This document shows positions 23,199 through 34,000 of a stretch of 64,000 bases of DNA, piece after piece. Where the stretch lies: contig CM070515.1 in NCBI GenBank assembly GCA_036346375.1, positions 8,950,423 through 9,014,422 of the forward strand, in the 5' to 3' direction. Numbering within the stretch: position 1 is the first letter of the stretch; every line of letters begins with the position of its first letter. A program made the position numbers and the translations under genes. Origin of the DNA: Guadua angustifolia (taxonomy: Eukaryota; Streptophyta; Magnoliopsida; Poales; Poaceae). The notes beneath the pieces are model-generated. The model worked only from the letters and a program-made list of their open reading frames with translations. It made no database searches and was not told the origin of the DNA.

Positions 23199-26100
23199 AT
23201 GCTCCTCCTCCTCCTGCTGCTGCTAACCTCGCAGCCACCGACGGCGAGCGCCCAGGCCGCGACCAACACGGCGAGCCCCCTTAGGTCGGACTGCAACCAG
23301 ACTGCCGGGAAGTACACAGAAAACAGCACGTACCTATACAATCTGAGAGCCCTTGGTGACGCCCTCACAAAGGGCGCCTCCACATCCGGCTTCGCGTCTC
23401 GCAGCGCCGGCGTGGAGCCTGACCAGGTCCACGGCCTCGTGCTCTGCCGAGGCGACTACATCGCCAGCTGCACCGACGGCCTCGCGGCCGCCTTCCGGGA
23501 CGTCACGGCCCAATACTGCCCGTACTACATGGACGCCACCATCTACTACGACCAGTACATGCTCCGCTTCACTAACAACGAGTATTTACTCTCAAGCCAC
23601 ACCAACGGGCCGGAATGGTCCGCTGGAAACATGAACTTGGTCACGGGGGCCGACACGGCGGCGCGGTTCATGGAGAAGGCCGTGAAGCTCATGAACAAGA
23701 CGACCGACTTGGCCGCCTTCAACTCGTCGTCGAGCCTGTACGCGACCGGCGAGACGTGGTTCGGTGAGCAGGGCGTGAGCATAGTGTACGGGTTGGTGCA
23801 GTGCACTCCGGACCTCACCGGGGAACAGTGCCGGAGCTGCCTCGACGGCATCATCGCGCAGATGCCGGCGAAGTTCAGCAGCGCGGCCGGAAGCCAGATT
23901 GGGGGGAGGATTCTTGGAGTACGGTGCAACCTGCGCTATGAGAAGGATCTCTTCTTCAGGGAAACTAACAGCACACTCAAACTCGACATGCCAAAAAGTA
24001 TGTAGTACTACTTCTATATGTGCACGTAGCCACGTACTATGCATCATGCATGAGCAGCTGCTTATGCTCCTCTCTTTCCCATGACTCCATGATTTTCAAT
24101 TTTTTTAGATAAAGGATTAAAATCCGGCCTCTGCAATTGTACACAGCCGAGTTCTTACAAATATCACATCCGTATATCATTATTGAATAATAGAGACAAA
24201 GAGAATGTAAAATTAAAAGCAAATTCTATAATTGCTTTTCCATCCATGATTTTCATGTAAACAGAAAATGAAAAATCCCTAACCTATATATCAATCTGTC
24301 ATTCGTCTAAGGGGGGATGAGCACGGTGCGCAAGATCGTCATATTTGGAGTGCCTTCGTTAGTACTGATCATCCTCATCTTGATCCTAAGGCCATCTATC
24401 GTCAAACAAGTAAGAGGTGAGTAAAAAGATATTACAGTCATCTTTTGTTTTGTCCGGCTTATATTATACAAATGAGCTCTTCTCACCATTTACATTTCGA
24501 GGGGAACAGAGTTGTTGTTGCAGAGGGATCTAGTGATCTTGGAAAAGGAAATCGTAAGCGAAAGTGACTCGAGGTTTTCGTTGTTTGGGTTTTCTAAGAT
24601 AAAACGCGCTACAGATAATTTCTCCGAGCAAAATAAACTTGGAGAAGGAGGATTTGGATCTGTTTACCAGGTAACTGCATTATATGTCGCGTAAAGGTTT
24701 AATTTATGAGCTCTTTTACGGTATAATAAATTCAATATTGATCGTTTATTCTTTTTTATGTAATAAATCAGATTGCTAGTATTTATTTAGAGAAATTTAT
24801 ACTTCATCTGGTAGTAAAGTAGGATAAATACTCAAAAAAATAATATCTAGATCTGATTTCTACTACGTACCTATTATATACTATCAGTTATATTAATGCA
24901 TTGTAAAATTTCTCTAACTTGTATATGTGGTAGCACTCCAGTTATATGATAGTACGTATATCAGGTGCATGTGTAATTACTGTAGGCATCAACATGAGAT
25001 ATATGATTTCTTTTATATTACATTGTTATTTTTCACCTGTGTGTACTATATATTTGTCGGAAGTTCGGTATGGATATGTGTCATCTGGCAAGATGTGACC
25101 TGTTGGCAATAAAAAGGAGTACAAATAAATCTCATTTTGTCGAGATATCTTAATAGGGAGCTTTCGATTTGTTTTAAGAGGTTCTTGTTTTAATTATATA
25201 TTGGTTTTGAAGAGTCAACATTGAAAAGTAAAACAAACCTAAACAATCTCACCTCTCATTTTTTTTTTCAGGTTTAGGATAATTTTTCCCAAACAAGCAT
25301 TAAGCACGTACTTACATGCACGAATCATCTTACGCCTTGTTAAGATCTATTAATCTGGCATCCTAATTAAACAAGCAATATTAATTTTTATTTATTTTCA
25401 CGTAACGTTTACGGACTCTAACAAGTACATACCGCAACATCCTAGTAAGAAGTATTAGACCTCTAACATGCAAATATCTATCTATATATATCATCAGGGC
25501 CGATTGCGTAACAATCAGGAGATAGCAGTCAAAAGACTTTCGCCAAATTCTATACAAGGATTCCGCGAGTTTAAGAATGAAATTAAACTCATAGCAAGTC
25601 TTCAGCACAGGAATCTAGTCAGGCTTCTTGGATGCTGCATCAAAAGCAAGGAGAGGATACTCGTCTATGAATATATGCCAAATCGAAGCTTGGAGGAGTT
25701 CATTTTTGGTATGTTCATCTTCTGTAAGAACTCGTTTGACTGCTTGCATGTTTTATAGTTTATAATTAACTACAAATTAAGTGCTTTGCACTGTCTCGAT
25801 TTGTTTTGCATCAACATCATTTTACAATTGGAACTAATACAATAGGATCAGGAGCAAAACAGAGATGGCATGCGCGTCGTCGCATAATCGAAGGGATAGC
25901 TGAAGGCCTTCTCTATATACACAACTATGCGCATGCGTGTATAGTCCACAGAGACCTGAAACCTAGCAACATCCTCCTAGATCATGATATGAATCCAAAA
26001 ATTTCCGACTTTGGGATTGCTAGGATATGCCTCTCCAACGTGACGGAATCAAATACGACAACAGCAATGGGAACATTGTAAGGGTTTGCCCTTTTAAACT

Positions 26101-27770
26101 TCACATTTTAGTTCATCGGAAACACTTCAAATAGTCTAATATTTTGATAGTTGGTCTGCATTCTTTTTGAGAATACATTATCAATAAACTGACTTGTTAG
26201 CTGAGGCTATGTAGAGTTTCATCAATGTTATATGATATATATGTACTAGTCATGGTATGGTAACACTTATAAATACGTGTGTACTACACACATAGATCTT
26301 AGACATTAATTAAATCTTTTTCTTGAGAATTGATGACACTTAGGAGACGACGACACGGATATGGTGTTGTCCCGTGAGGACTGCAACTTAAGTAGTCTTA
26401 GCGAACCGTCCTATCGAAAAACGACAGTCCAGATCTTCCAAAAATACTGCACCAATTTTTTTACTACACAAAAACACTGTAGCAATATGTTATTCACTGA
26501 TCTAAACCGTCCGTGGATTTGATCAGTCAATCTACACCTATGAGAATTGTACTAGATCCACATCCCTAAGGGGAGTTTCTAAAATATCATATACTCGTAG
26601 AAGTCGTGGAGTGGAAAAATTTGTACTTCACACGTATCTAGATAGAGTATGGCACAAGCAAATAGAATTATTTATTATAAGGAATCCTCACACTTACCAC
26701 TTTGTATGATCGTGACAAATCCATAGGCACTTAATTACAACTTGTATGGTCGTGACAAATCCATAGGACTTGTCAATATCAATGACGACTTATTCAAAGT
26801 CCATGAAGTTAATTAAGATACACCCTCTTCCTTCTTTCCTTGATTTTTCTGTCAAATCTGAAATAGCACATATGGATAATGGACCTAATAAAACATATAA
26901 ATCCCAGGGAAATTTCAGTACACTCATAAGGAACATTAAGAGTAGAAATGGGGATATATGTTTGTCTCACTAATAAGACGAGTAAAAATATGAAGTAATA
27001 ATTGTCGATACTATAAACAAGTTGTACCCTAGATTTATCAATCGTATTACCCCAAAAAAAACCTCACCCACATAATCATGCTGTCATGGCCACACGAGCA
27101 CAATATTTGATTTAACTAACGAAAAGTTGAAATCAACTCTAAAGATGATTGATCAAATAAGTTTGCATCACTTGTCATTTTCCAACGATATTTTTGCGAT
27201 GATCTTATGTATAAAATCGTTTCTTTTCAGTGGATATATTGCGCCCGAGTACTACTCCCAGAATGTTTACTCAACAAGGTCTGACGTTTTTAGCTTTGGC
27301 ATCTTGGTTCTTGAGATCGTAAGTGGAAAGAGGGCCGTAGGTTCCTACAAATTATCCGGAAGATCATATGAGCTCAGGAGATATGTGAGTAAAAATTCTG
27401 TTAAAAACGCGATCTCTGTTACATCGATCACTAGCTTTCTCTTCAAGTTCTACATGTCACCATTAGCTAATTAATTGTTTATGCATGCCCCATTGGAATG
27501 TTAATTATAATGTTCTGCTTATAGGCTTGGCAACTATGGAAAGATGAGAGATGCGATGAGTTCGTCGATCCTTCCTTGGGCGAGGAATACCAAGAAATGG
27601 ACATTATCAGGTGCATTCAGGTCGCACTTCTGTGTGTTCAGGATAGCGCAGAGGACAGGCCTGCCATGCACGATGTTACAACAATGCTGAGCAACAAAAA
27701 CAGGAGGCTGCTCATGCCTGCACAGCCTGGGTCCTTCAATATAGACATTGGCGGTACGGAAATGGTGTGA
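23199..27770 (+). CDS. Cysteine-rich receptor-like kinase (DUF26/CRK), copy A
   Basis: Seven exons join in frame with GT/AG introns to a 635-residue protein: 23199-23997, 24312-24416, 24510-24670, 25498-25708, 25846-26077, 27231-27384 and 27525-27770 (stop TGA). Residues 1-20 are a leucine-rich signal peptide. Two DUF26 (Gnk2) domains follow: the second has the canonical C-X8-C-X2-C (CTPDLTGEQCRSC), while the first is degenerate (CRGDYIASC then TDG, third cysteine missing). The transmembrane helix is about 275-292. The kinase domain has the glycine loop LGEGGFGSV (about 345-353), AVKRL lysine (about 367), HRDLKPSN, DFG and a GYIAPEY activation segment, so it should be active. CRKs sit at the plasma membrane in immune, redox and stress signalling; ligands are mostly unknown. 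Every catalytic motif is intact. Intron 1 carries a LINE fragment absent from copy B. Confidence 0.93.
24099..24242 (-). mobile_element. 5'-truncated LINE tail in CRK-A intron 1
   Basis: These 144 bp are flanked by a perfect 13-bp direct repeat TCCATGATTTTCA (24086-24098 and 24243-24255). A T run at the left, then GATAAAGGATTAAAATCC, reads on the minus strand as a LINE 3' end with A tail. It resembles the 3' end of the LINE in the spacer at about 29920-30060. Unit B has the single empty site (CCATGATTCTCATG, near 34883), so it inserted after the duplication. Confidence 0.88.
24700..24925. repeat. Dispersed AT-rich repeat in CRK-A intron 3
   Basis: It shares ordered words such as TTTATACTTCATCTGGTAGT and GATCTGATTTCTA with 35340-35550 (unit B, same intron), 6570-6710 and 56090-56260. 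It was present before the CRK duplication. Confidence 0.55.
26320..26760. repeat. Repeat-like segment in CRK-A intron 5
   Basis: The block around GGACTGCAACTTAAG...AAAACGACAGTCC and CACTGTAGCAATATGTTATTC lies in the long fifth intron and is matched at about 36945-37390 in unit B. It looks like an old insertion that expanded this intron to about 1.15 kb before duplication. Its ends could not be defined. Confidence 0.35.
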
Positions 27771-27931
27771 TCGATAATGAAATCGGACTGATTGTGTAGA
27801 CCTGTATGAAATGTGCAATATCATCCATACACAACGATAAATAATAGAGTACTGGAATTTGATAGAAAATAATGGTTGAGACATTATGGTCGTGTTTTCA
27901 ATTATTTAGCTTCACAGAGTTTAATCACTAA

Positions 27932-28216
27932 GAGCATCTCCAACAATGCCTAAAATCCCTTCCTAAAATCTGATTTTGGGCTTGATTGCAAAAAATGTAC
28001 TCCAACAGTTCCTCTTCCTGGCTCCTCAAATTTTGGCACGCCCAAAAACAGCACCCCGACGCCTCATTTTTCCGCGCTCTGTCCGCACTCCCAATGTTTT
28101 GAGAAAAATAAGAGAGCTGTTGGAGGATGGCCTTTTTTTAAGGTCTAAAGATTTTTGGGAAGGTCCTATTCTGAAAGTATTAGAAGTTAAAATATTGGAT
28201 ACTGTTGGAGATGCTC
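27932..28216. mobile_element. Tourist-like MITE 1 of a row of three
   Basis: Ends GAGCATCTCCAACA and TGTTGGAGATGCTC are inverted repeats flanked by TAA at 27929-27931 and 28217-28219. It is a 285-bp copy of the family also inserted, reversed, at 11199-11527. Confidence 0.88.
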
Positions 28217-28219
28217 TAA

Positions 28220-28583
28220 GAGCAAGCCCAACCCACCCTCTAAACATCCCCCTATCCTAAATTATAAGGAGAATTAGAAAAATATGAGCTCCAACCCAAC
28301 CCTTATAAGGAACCCTTATTCTAGGGAGACCCTTCTCACCCCTACATCTAGGGGCTTTCTCCTTCCCCCTTATTATTTTCTTCAACATTTTTTTATTCAT
28401 CATTTCTATTTTTAGTAAATAATTCATGGGTGCAAAGTAATAATAATGTTTAGATAAATAATAGGGGTGAGTAATAGGGAGTGTGGGTTGGAGGCAAATT
28501 TAATATAGGGTATCCCTAATTTTTACACCACCCCTAAATGAGTGATTTAGGAGAAAAATTTAGGGTTTGGGTTGGAGTTGCTC
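28220..28583. mobile_element. Tourist-like MITE 2 of a row of three
   Basis: It begins GAGCAAGCCCAACCC and ends GGGTTGGAGTTGCTC, flanked by TAA on both sides (28217-28219 and 28584-28586). The left TAA is the right TAA of MITE 1. The body is rich in CCCTTAT and TAGGG words, a different family from its neighbour. Confidence 0.8.
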
Positions 28584-28586
28584 TAA

Positions 28587-28817
28587 GCCCCTATTTGGTA
28601 GAGCTCTAGATCTCTGCTCCACTTTAGATTTGGAGTTTGTAGGTTAAAATAAAGTGAATTAAGTTTATATTTTTAGTCTAAAATGTACACAAAATGACCC
28701 ACCTATACACTCTTAATGTACCCATAACTCCAGCTCCATAAATTTCTGAAACTAGGAATACCCTGCTTCACTAACTCCACGAATTTTGGTAGAGATGAAG
28801 CTATGCTAAATACCCCA
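28587..28817. mobile_element. Tourist-like MITE 3 of a row of three
   Basis: It begins GCCCCTATTTGGTAGAGCT and, reversed, ends TGGGGTATTTAGCATAGCT, with TAA at 28584-28586 and 28818-28820. The left TAA is shared with MITE 2. The core AAGTGAATTAAGTTTATATT is shared with 6257-6480 and 61405-61616. Confidence 0.75.
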
Positions 28818-28902
28818 TAAATAAGGTAAACTGCAGCGGAATAAAATAAACTCTAAGTCATGGTTCATCTCATGCCACATGCAATCAACTGGGGTACGAG
28901 AT

Positions 28903-28964
28903 TTAGCGATCAACCTCTTCGTAATACTCCTCCAAAGATGGCATAGGCTTCTTTTCTCTAGCAA
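28903..28964 (-). pseudogene. Orphan last exon of the small gene, unit A
   Basis: On the minus strand, after a TTCAG acceptor, an open stretch ending in TAA encodes AREKKPMPSLEEYYEEVDR. The unit B partner (38513-38577) encodes the same with one in-frame codon more and conservative changes. The first exon has no counterpart here because homology to unit B stops near 29002. It is presumably a truncated leftover of the duplication. Confidence 0.35.
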
Positions 28965-29002
28965 CTGAATGATAATTATTGCAAGGATGAGCACATAGAG
29001 TA

Positions 29003-29700
29003 ATGGAGCAAGAACTTGTTTCTTGGACTAGTTTACCTCGCTAAATGTATTTTACCGCAACACTTCCTGAATTGGCTTTCCTTTATTGTACTAGACAGTT
29101 CCATTTGTTGTTCGAATACATCTGGAATTATGCCATTACCTGATATGCTTTGATAAACAAAGTCCCTAGTCAGGGAGCAGGAAAACAAGATTTTGGTCTC
29201 GGTTATTTGGTTACATCAGCGCTATGTTCTTGTCCTAACCAACTAACAGAATAAACTTGTTTCTTCAAAACTCCCACTAAAAATTGTTTTAACAAATCTA
29301 TTCGGAAATAAAATCTATTATCCAAACGATCCTCAAACATTGAACAATGCACTCTGGCTAAGGTAAGCAAAATCACATGGCTGAGCTCCGCCGCGTTCCC
29401 ACACTTTCCCAGGAGTTCGTGCCTCGTCGTCCGCGTGATGTTGTGCCAATTGCTCCAACAGTCCAAACTCTGTCCGTCCCGATGATTCACCCATTCAAAT
29501 GCTTCCGATTGATAGGGTAACTGATCATGATTTAGTTCAGCTGGAAAGTGATGTTTCCAGCATATCATCCAGCTGCAATGACATGAATGATTTGGTAAAT
29601 CAGCTAGCGAAACTTGTTTGTTCCAGAATGGGGTGAGTGCCAAATTGATGAGCTGTTTCGTGTTTTTCATGCATGCTGATTTCTGGTTCCTTCAGTTTAT
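29003..29700. other. Spacer between duplication units, unexplained open stretch
   Basis: Outside both units. A minus-strand frame of 155 codons with an ATG start (29670-29203) is fairly rich in Trp, Cys and His but shows no motif I recognise and no intron signals. It may be a relic of a mobile element or chance. Confidence 0.25.
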
Positions 29701-29899
29701 GAAACCATTTCCCATTTTTAATCAAAAAAGCGGTACATCTGCCAATGAACAGAGCTGGCTTCGTATCTGGAAAGAGTACAGCGAGGCTCCGAAGTAAAAT
29801 ACAGGCTCTATCGTGCTTTCTTTCGGAAAGCTATTTGTTGGTCTCTGCAAGCACGGGTCCTTGAAATTCAAAGTAAGCTTGCTGTTTTAAGTTACTTTG

Positions 29900-31098
29900 C
29901 TGCTCGTCGGTCATATTTTTTACATAAAGGATTAAAATACAGTTTCTGCAATTGCACACAACCGAATGTTTACAAAAGTAAGCCGTAAAGCTGTAATGAA
30001 AATGGGACAACGAGAACATAAAATCAAAAGCAAATCCTATAATTGCTTCTCCATCCATTATTGGCAAAGATGTCCAACGCCATTACCTCCAACACCCTGC
30101 TTGCCAGTCGGATGTTCTCCCTGTTGTTCTCAGATTGCAATAGTGCCCAAAACCACATCCAGTATGTTCCCCTGAAAATAACCTGCATAAAAGAAGAAGA
30201 TTGTTTTTACTCAAAGATTAAATCATTGCGCGTGCACCAAATAGCCCATAATATGGCAGCACCCCCAATAAGAATGGTTCTTTTTTCACTCTTCTCAATG
30301 CCTATTAACCAACGCCTAAGCATATGAGACATAGATTTCGGCGGAGATAAACCAGTAGCAATAAGCACTATTCGCCAAATAATTTGTGAGTGTTGGTAAT
30401 AAAAAAATAAATGCTTTATTGTTTCATTACAATTACAGAAACAACATTTTTGATGTCCATGCCAATTTCTTTTAGCTAAATTGTCCTTTGTTAAAATTAC
30501 TCCTCTTTGTAAGTACCAGAGGAAAATTTTAATTTTTAAAGGAAGTTTCAGCTTCCAAATGAATTTACTAGTGAAAGGGGTATCCTGATTCATCAAATAG
30601 ACGTACATAGACTATACAGAGAATTGCCCATGTCTATGTAAACTCCATTGAAAAATGTCCCTTCCATCGGTAAGCTGACAATTAGCTATTTTTGCTACTA
30701 GATTGTACCATGCCGTCAATTTATCCTCCACTAATAATCTTCAAAAATTAATATTTGGTAGCATATGAGTCATGACCTTTGCCACTGTATTATGTGGGTA
30801 ATAGACAATGTTATACAAACTTGAAAATTATACCTTAAGTGGTGTAGAACCCACCCAAATGTCCTCCCAAAATCTGGTTTGTGAATCATCTCTTATCTGA
30901 AAGGATCCACATTCCAGGAAATCATCCTTAACCTTCAAAAGCCCTTTCTAAAAATGTAAGTCCCCAGGTTTAATCTACACTTGAGATAAACATTTGGAAC
31001 TTAGATATTTATTTCTAAGCAAGGTCTGCCAGTTCACATCCCTATTAAACAGTTTAAATAACCATTTGCTTAGAAGACATTTGTTCTTAGTCTGTAGG
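29900..31098 (-). mobile_element. 5'-truncated LINE (L1-type) remnant
   Basis: Read on the minus strand from about 31090 down, the sequence gives the C-terminal part of a plant LINE reverse-transcriptase protein. It shows NKCLLSKWLFKLFN and WQTLLRNKYLSSK, then the zf-RVT region (30608-30207) with FIWKLKLPLKIKIFLWYL, a C-X2-C (CCFC) and later His/Cys pairing, and LWAIWCTRNDLIFE. Stops and frameshifts interrupt it. The far end (about 29920-30060) is the 3' UTR, matching the tail inserted in CRK-A intron 1. The truncated 5' end falls at the left border of duplication unit B. Confidence 0.82.
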
Positions 31099-31683
31099 TC
31101 TGCATGGATCCCAAACATACTTATCTTGCGGATGTGAGGGAGCATGAACGAAAAAAAAATTGAGAACATTAACATCGAAAAATCCAAAGGCGTAGGCTAA
31201 ATGGAGTGGGTCAAATACCAGGAGAGTAGGAGACAATATTAGTTTGTTGAACTTAATTCTGTGGGCTAAGAAGAAGGTCAATTCAATCCGATCGATGGCC
31301 AGTATCAATCATCTCCCCTCAAAAGAAAAAAAAAACAGTAGCAAGTTAGCAACCATCCATTCGTTTTGAACGATGGGATTCAAGAAAGGTATAGTCCCCC
31401 TTCCACGTCAGAAAGATATGGATCCTGCAACAAAGAACAAAAGGTCAGGACCACATAATTTTTGGATTAGTCCTTGGTACCCTCGCGGCAAGTTCCTACT
31501 CTGACCAACGACCAATCTAGGATCATACAAAACTAACATGAGTCGAGAAAACTACGGCAACAAGCTGCACGCAAGTGGCAAACTAGTTTTCCATTTGTGC
31601 GTTGATCCACATATGCTCGATCGTGTTCTTTCTACTTGGCAGTCTCGAGTCTCTATAACGACTTTGTCAAAAAACGAGGTAAT

Positions 31684-31880
31684 TTAGGACTGGTTTGATT
31701 ATAGCCAAATCTTGTCATACTTCGCCACATATTAAGTTAGTCAAGTTTGATCGAGTTAGACTCTTATTTGGTTCATAGACATACATTAATAAGATTCATT
31801 TCCTGTCATCTAGGTCCCACAGGGTCAATGACTTAAAAAAGTGTGGCAAAATTCTTTTTACTAGCCAAATTAGTATGTCA
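31684..31880. mobile_element. MITE-like repeat upstream of CRK-B
   Basis: Counterpart of 21948-22140 with the same inverted ends (GGTTTGATTATAGCC and GTGTGGCAAAATTC). Shared by both units, so older than the duplication. Confidence 0.5.
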
Positions 31881-31974
31881 ATTTTAATAATCTAACCTTA
31901 GGTGAGTTCTCCGATGACTTGAGAAGTGTAAGCCTAGCTAGAACAAATGCTCTCAGAGAGAGAAAGCCAAAAGT

Positions 31975-33765
31975 TTTTGGGTATAACTATTTTAAGGTTA
32001 ATCTCAAACTAATAAATTTAAGGTTACCTTTTAGGATGCTATGTGCCATCTTCTCCATCCACCTCTTCCTTCCCCTTTTCCTACTCATTTCTCCCACCCC
32101 CTTCTTCCCTCTCTAACACAAAAAATTAAAACTAGAATATTTAAACTTTGAAAATTTTAAATAGGAAGTTTTAACTCAAAATTTAAAATTAAAATAAAAC
32201 AAATTGAAAATTTTCAAATAAGAAACTTTCAGTCTGAAAAGTTTTAAATTAAAATTTTCAAATCAGAATGTTTCAACCAGAAAAGTTTCAACTCAAAAAA
32301 TTTCAAATCAAAAAAATTTTAACTCAGAAAACTTTTGATTCAAAATCTTTCTGTTTCAAAAGTTTTGGTGCAAAAAAATTTTGGTTCGATCAAAAAATTT
32401 TCAACCAAAAAAAAATCAAATTGGAAAGTTTCAACTCAAAAAAATTGAATCAAAAAATTTCAAATTATAAAGTTTCAACTTGAATAATTTTAAATCAAAA
32501 AGTTTATCTTCTGAAAATATTCAATTGAAAAACTTCCGATCGAAAAGTTTCTATTCAATGAACTTTTGGTTCGAAAAGTCCCCTTAAAAACTTTCAAAAG
32601 TAATTAAAAATACTTGTTCGCAAAAACTTGAGAGAAAATTTTTAAATATAAAAAATATTTTGAGTTTGAGTAAAAAACTAAAAATGAATGAAGGAGGAAG
32701 GAGAGATGAATGAGATAAGGCCATTTATTATAAGAAGAGTCTTTAAGACAGAAGAAAAGTGGCAGAAGGAAGGAGCAGATAATGGTTTTGCTAAGTTTAC
32801 GGTCGCCCGTACGCGTCCATCGGTGCGCTTCGCACCTGGCCATGACGCGTGGAGCGCTTGCGTGGGCGGAGCGATCTCGCCCCTGTCGCAACCTTCTCTG
32901 CCACCACTGTCCAAGTTGTATCAAAAAAAAAAAAAAAGTTGTGCCGCTCTCAATGCGCCGCTGCTGAAGCCTGCCCCGCAAGCGGTTCGCTAAAGCTCCC
33001 CGCTGTGCGGCGAAGCCCTCGCGGTCTCGCGGACGAAGCTCCCTGCTGTGCGGCGAAGCCTCCGGTAAAGCCGAACGAAACCTCTAACTTGAAGCCTCCG
33101 CTGTAGCGCTTGTCACACTAAGGTTGGGATAAGAAAGTGTGGATGAGATTATGAGGACGGATAAATAGATTGGGATGGAAGATCAAAAATCTATTTTTTT
33201 CTTTTCATGATCGTTTTGAATTTTTTATTTAAATTTTTTCAAATTGAAACTTTTGATTTCAAATGTATTGGTTGAAATTTTTCGACTTGAATTTTAAATC
33301 AAAACTTTTAGAACCAAAAATTTTTTGAATAAAACTTTTAGAACGGAAAGCTTTTGAATCAAAAGTTTTGTGAGTTGAAACCTTTTGAGTTGAAACTGTC
33401 CGAGTTGAAAGTTTATGATTTGATATTTTTCTATTTAAAACTTTTCGTGTTGAAACTGTTGAAATTTTCTGAGTTGAAATTATCTGAGCTGAAATTTTTC
33501 GAGTTGAAACTTCCTAATTTAAAATTTTTCTATTTATTTTTTTGAGTTTTAAATTTTATTTGAATTTTTTTGAGTTGAAACTTCCTATTTAAATTTTCAG
33601 AGTCTAAATGATCTAATTTTAAATTTTTGTGTTAGAGAGGAAAGAAGCGGTGGAGGAAATGAGTAGGGAAAAAGGAAGGGGTGGATGGAGAAGATGATAC
33701 ATGACATCTTAGAGAAGTGATCTTAAATTTATTAGTTTGAGGCTAACCTCAAAATAATCGTTCCT
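31975..33765. mobile_element. Long foldback element with GC-rich centre
   Basis: The left arm (about 31975-32680) and right arm (about 33190-33765) are imperfect inverted repeats of some 600 bp. For example the left AATCTCAAACTAATAAATTT pairs with the right AAATTTATTAGTTTGAGGCT, and the CTTCTCCATCCACC and CTCTCTAACACAAAAA stretches are also mirrored. Both arms carry degenerate AAAAGTTTCAACTC-like arrays. The 400-bp centre (about 32800-33115) is GC-rich with a 15-base A run. Arms this long fit a Mutator-like or foldback element, perhaps carrying captured sequence. No target duplication was established. Confidence 0.6.
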
Positions 33766-33917
33766 AATGCCAATTGTCAAAGGAAAAAACTTTTGAGAGA
33801 GAAGTGGTATGACTTGTCACAAATAGAAGAATATATACTCACTAAATCTTTGATAAGGACATCGTTAAATTAGCAATTTCCATGGATTGGCTTTTAGCGG
33901 TACCAAAAGCCAAAGCT

Positions 33918-33924
33918 TATAATA
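33918..33924 (+). promoter_or_regulatory. Candidate TATA box of CRK-B
   Basis: TATAATA lies 77 bases upstream of the CRK-B start codon, in sequence nearly identical to the CRK-A upstream region. Confidence 0.4.
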
Positions 33925-34000
33925 GCGCTGTAGGATTGTTTTCACGTGCAAGCTCCAAGCTAGCTAATTAAGCAGCAACGCTAGCTCTAGCCTCATCGCC

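Larger units (their letters stand above)
21364..29002. repeat. Segmental duplication unit A (CRK-A unit)
   Basis: From CTGCACGGATCCCAAAC at about 21364 onward the sequence aligns nearly colinearly with 31100-38615, across promoters, all exons, most introns and past the 3' end to the GTACATAGAGTA-like end near 29002. Offset is about 9.7 kb. Differences are discrete insertions and deletions plus scattered substitutions. This unit alone has the 144-bp LINE tail (24099-24242) and the MITE row (27932-28817), and lacks about 980 bp present in unit B near 32785-33765. Confidence 0.92.

Noticed and set aside
23546..24047. Minus-strand frames opposite CRK exon 1, also at 34342-34843
   Set aside because: They are shadows of the GC-rich DUF26 exon, repeated in both units because the exon is duplicated.
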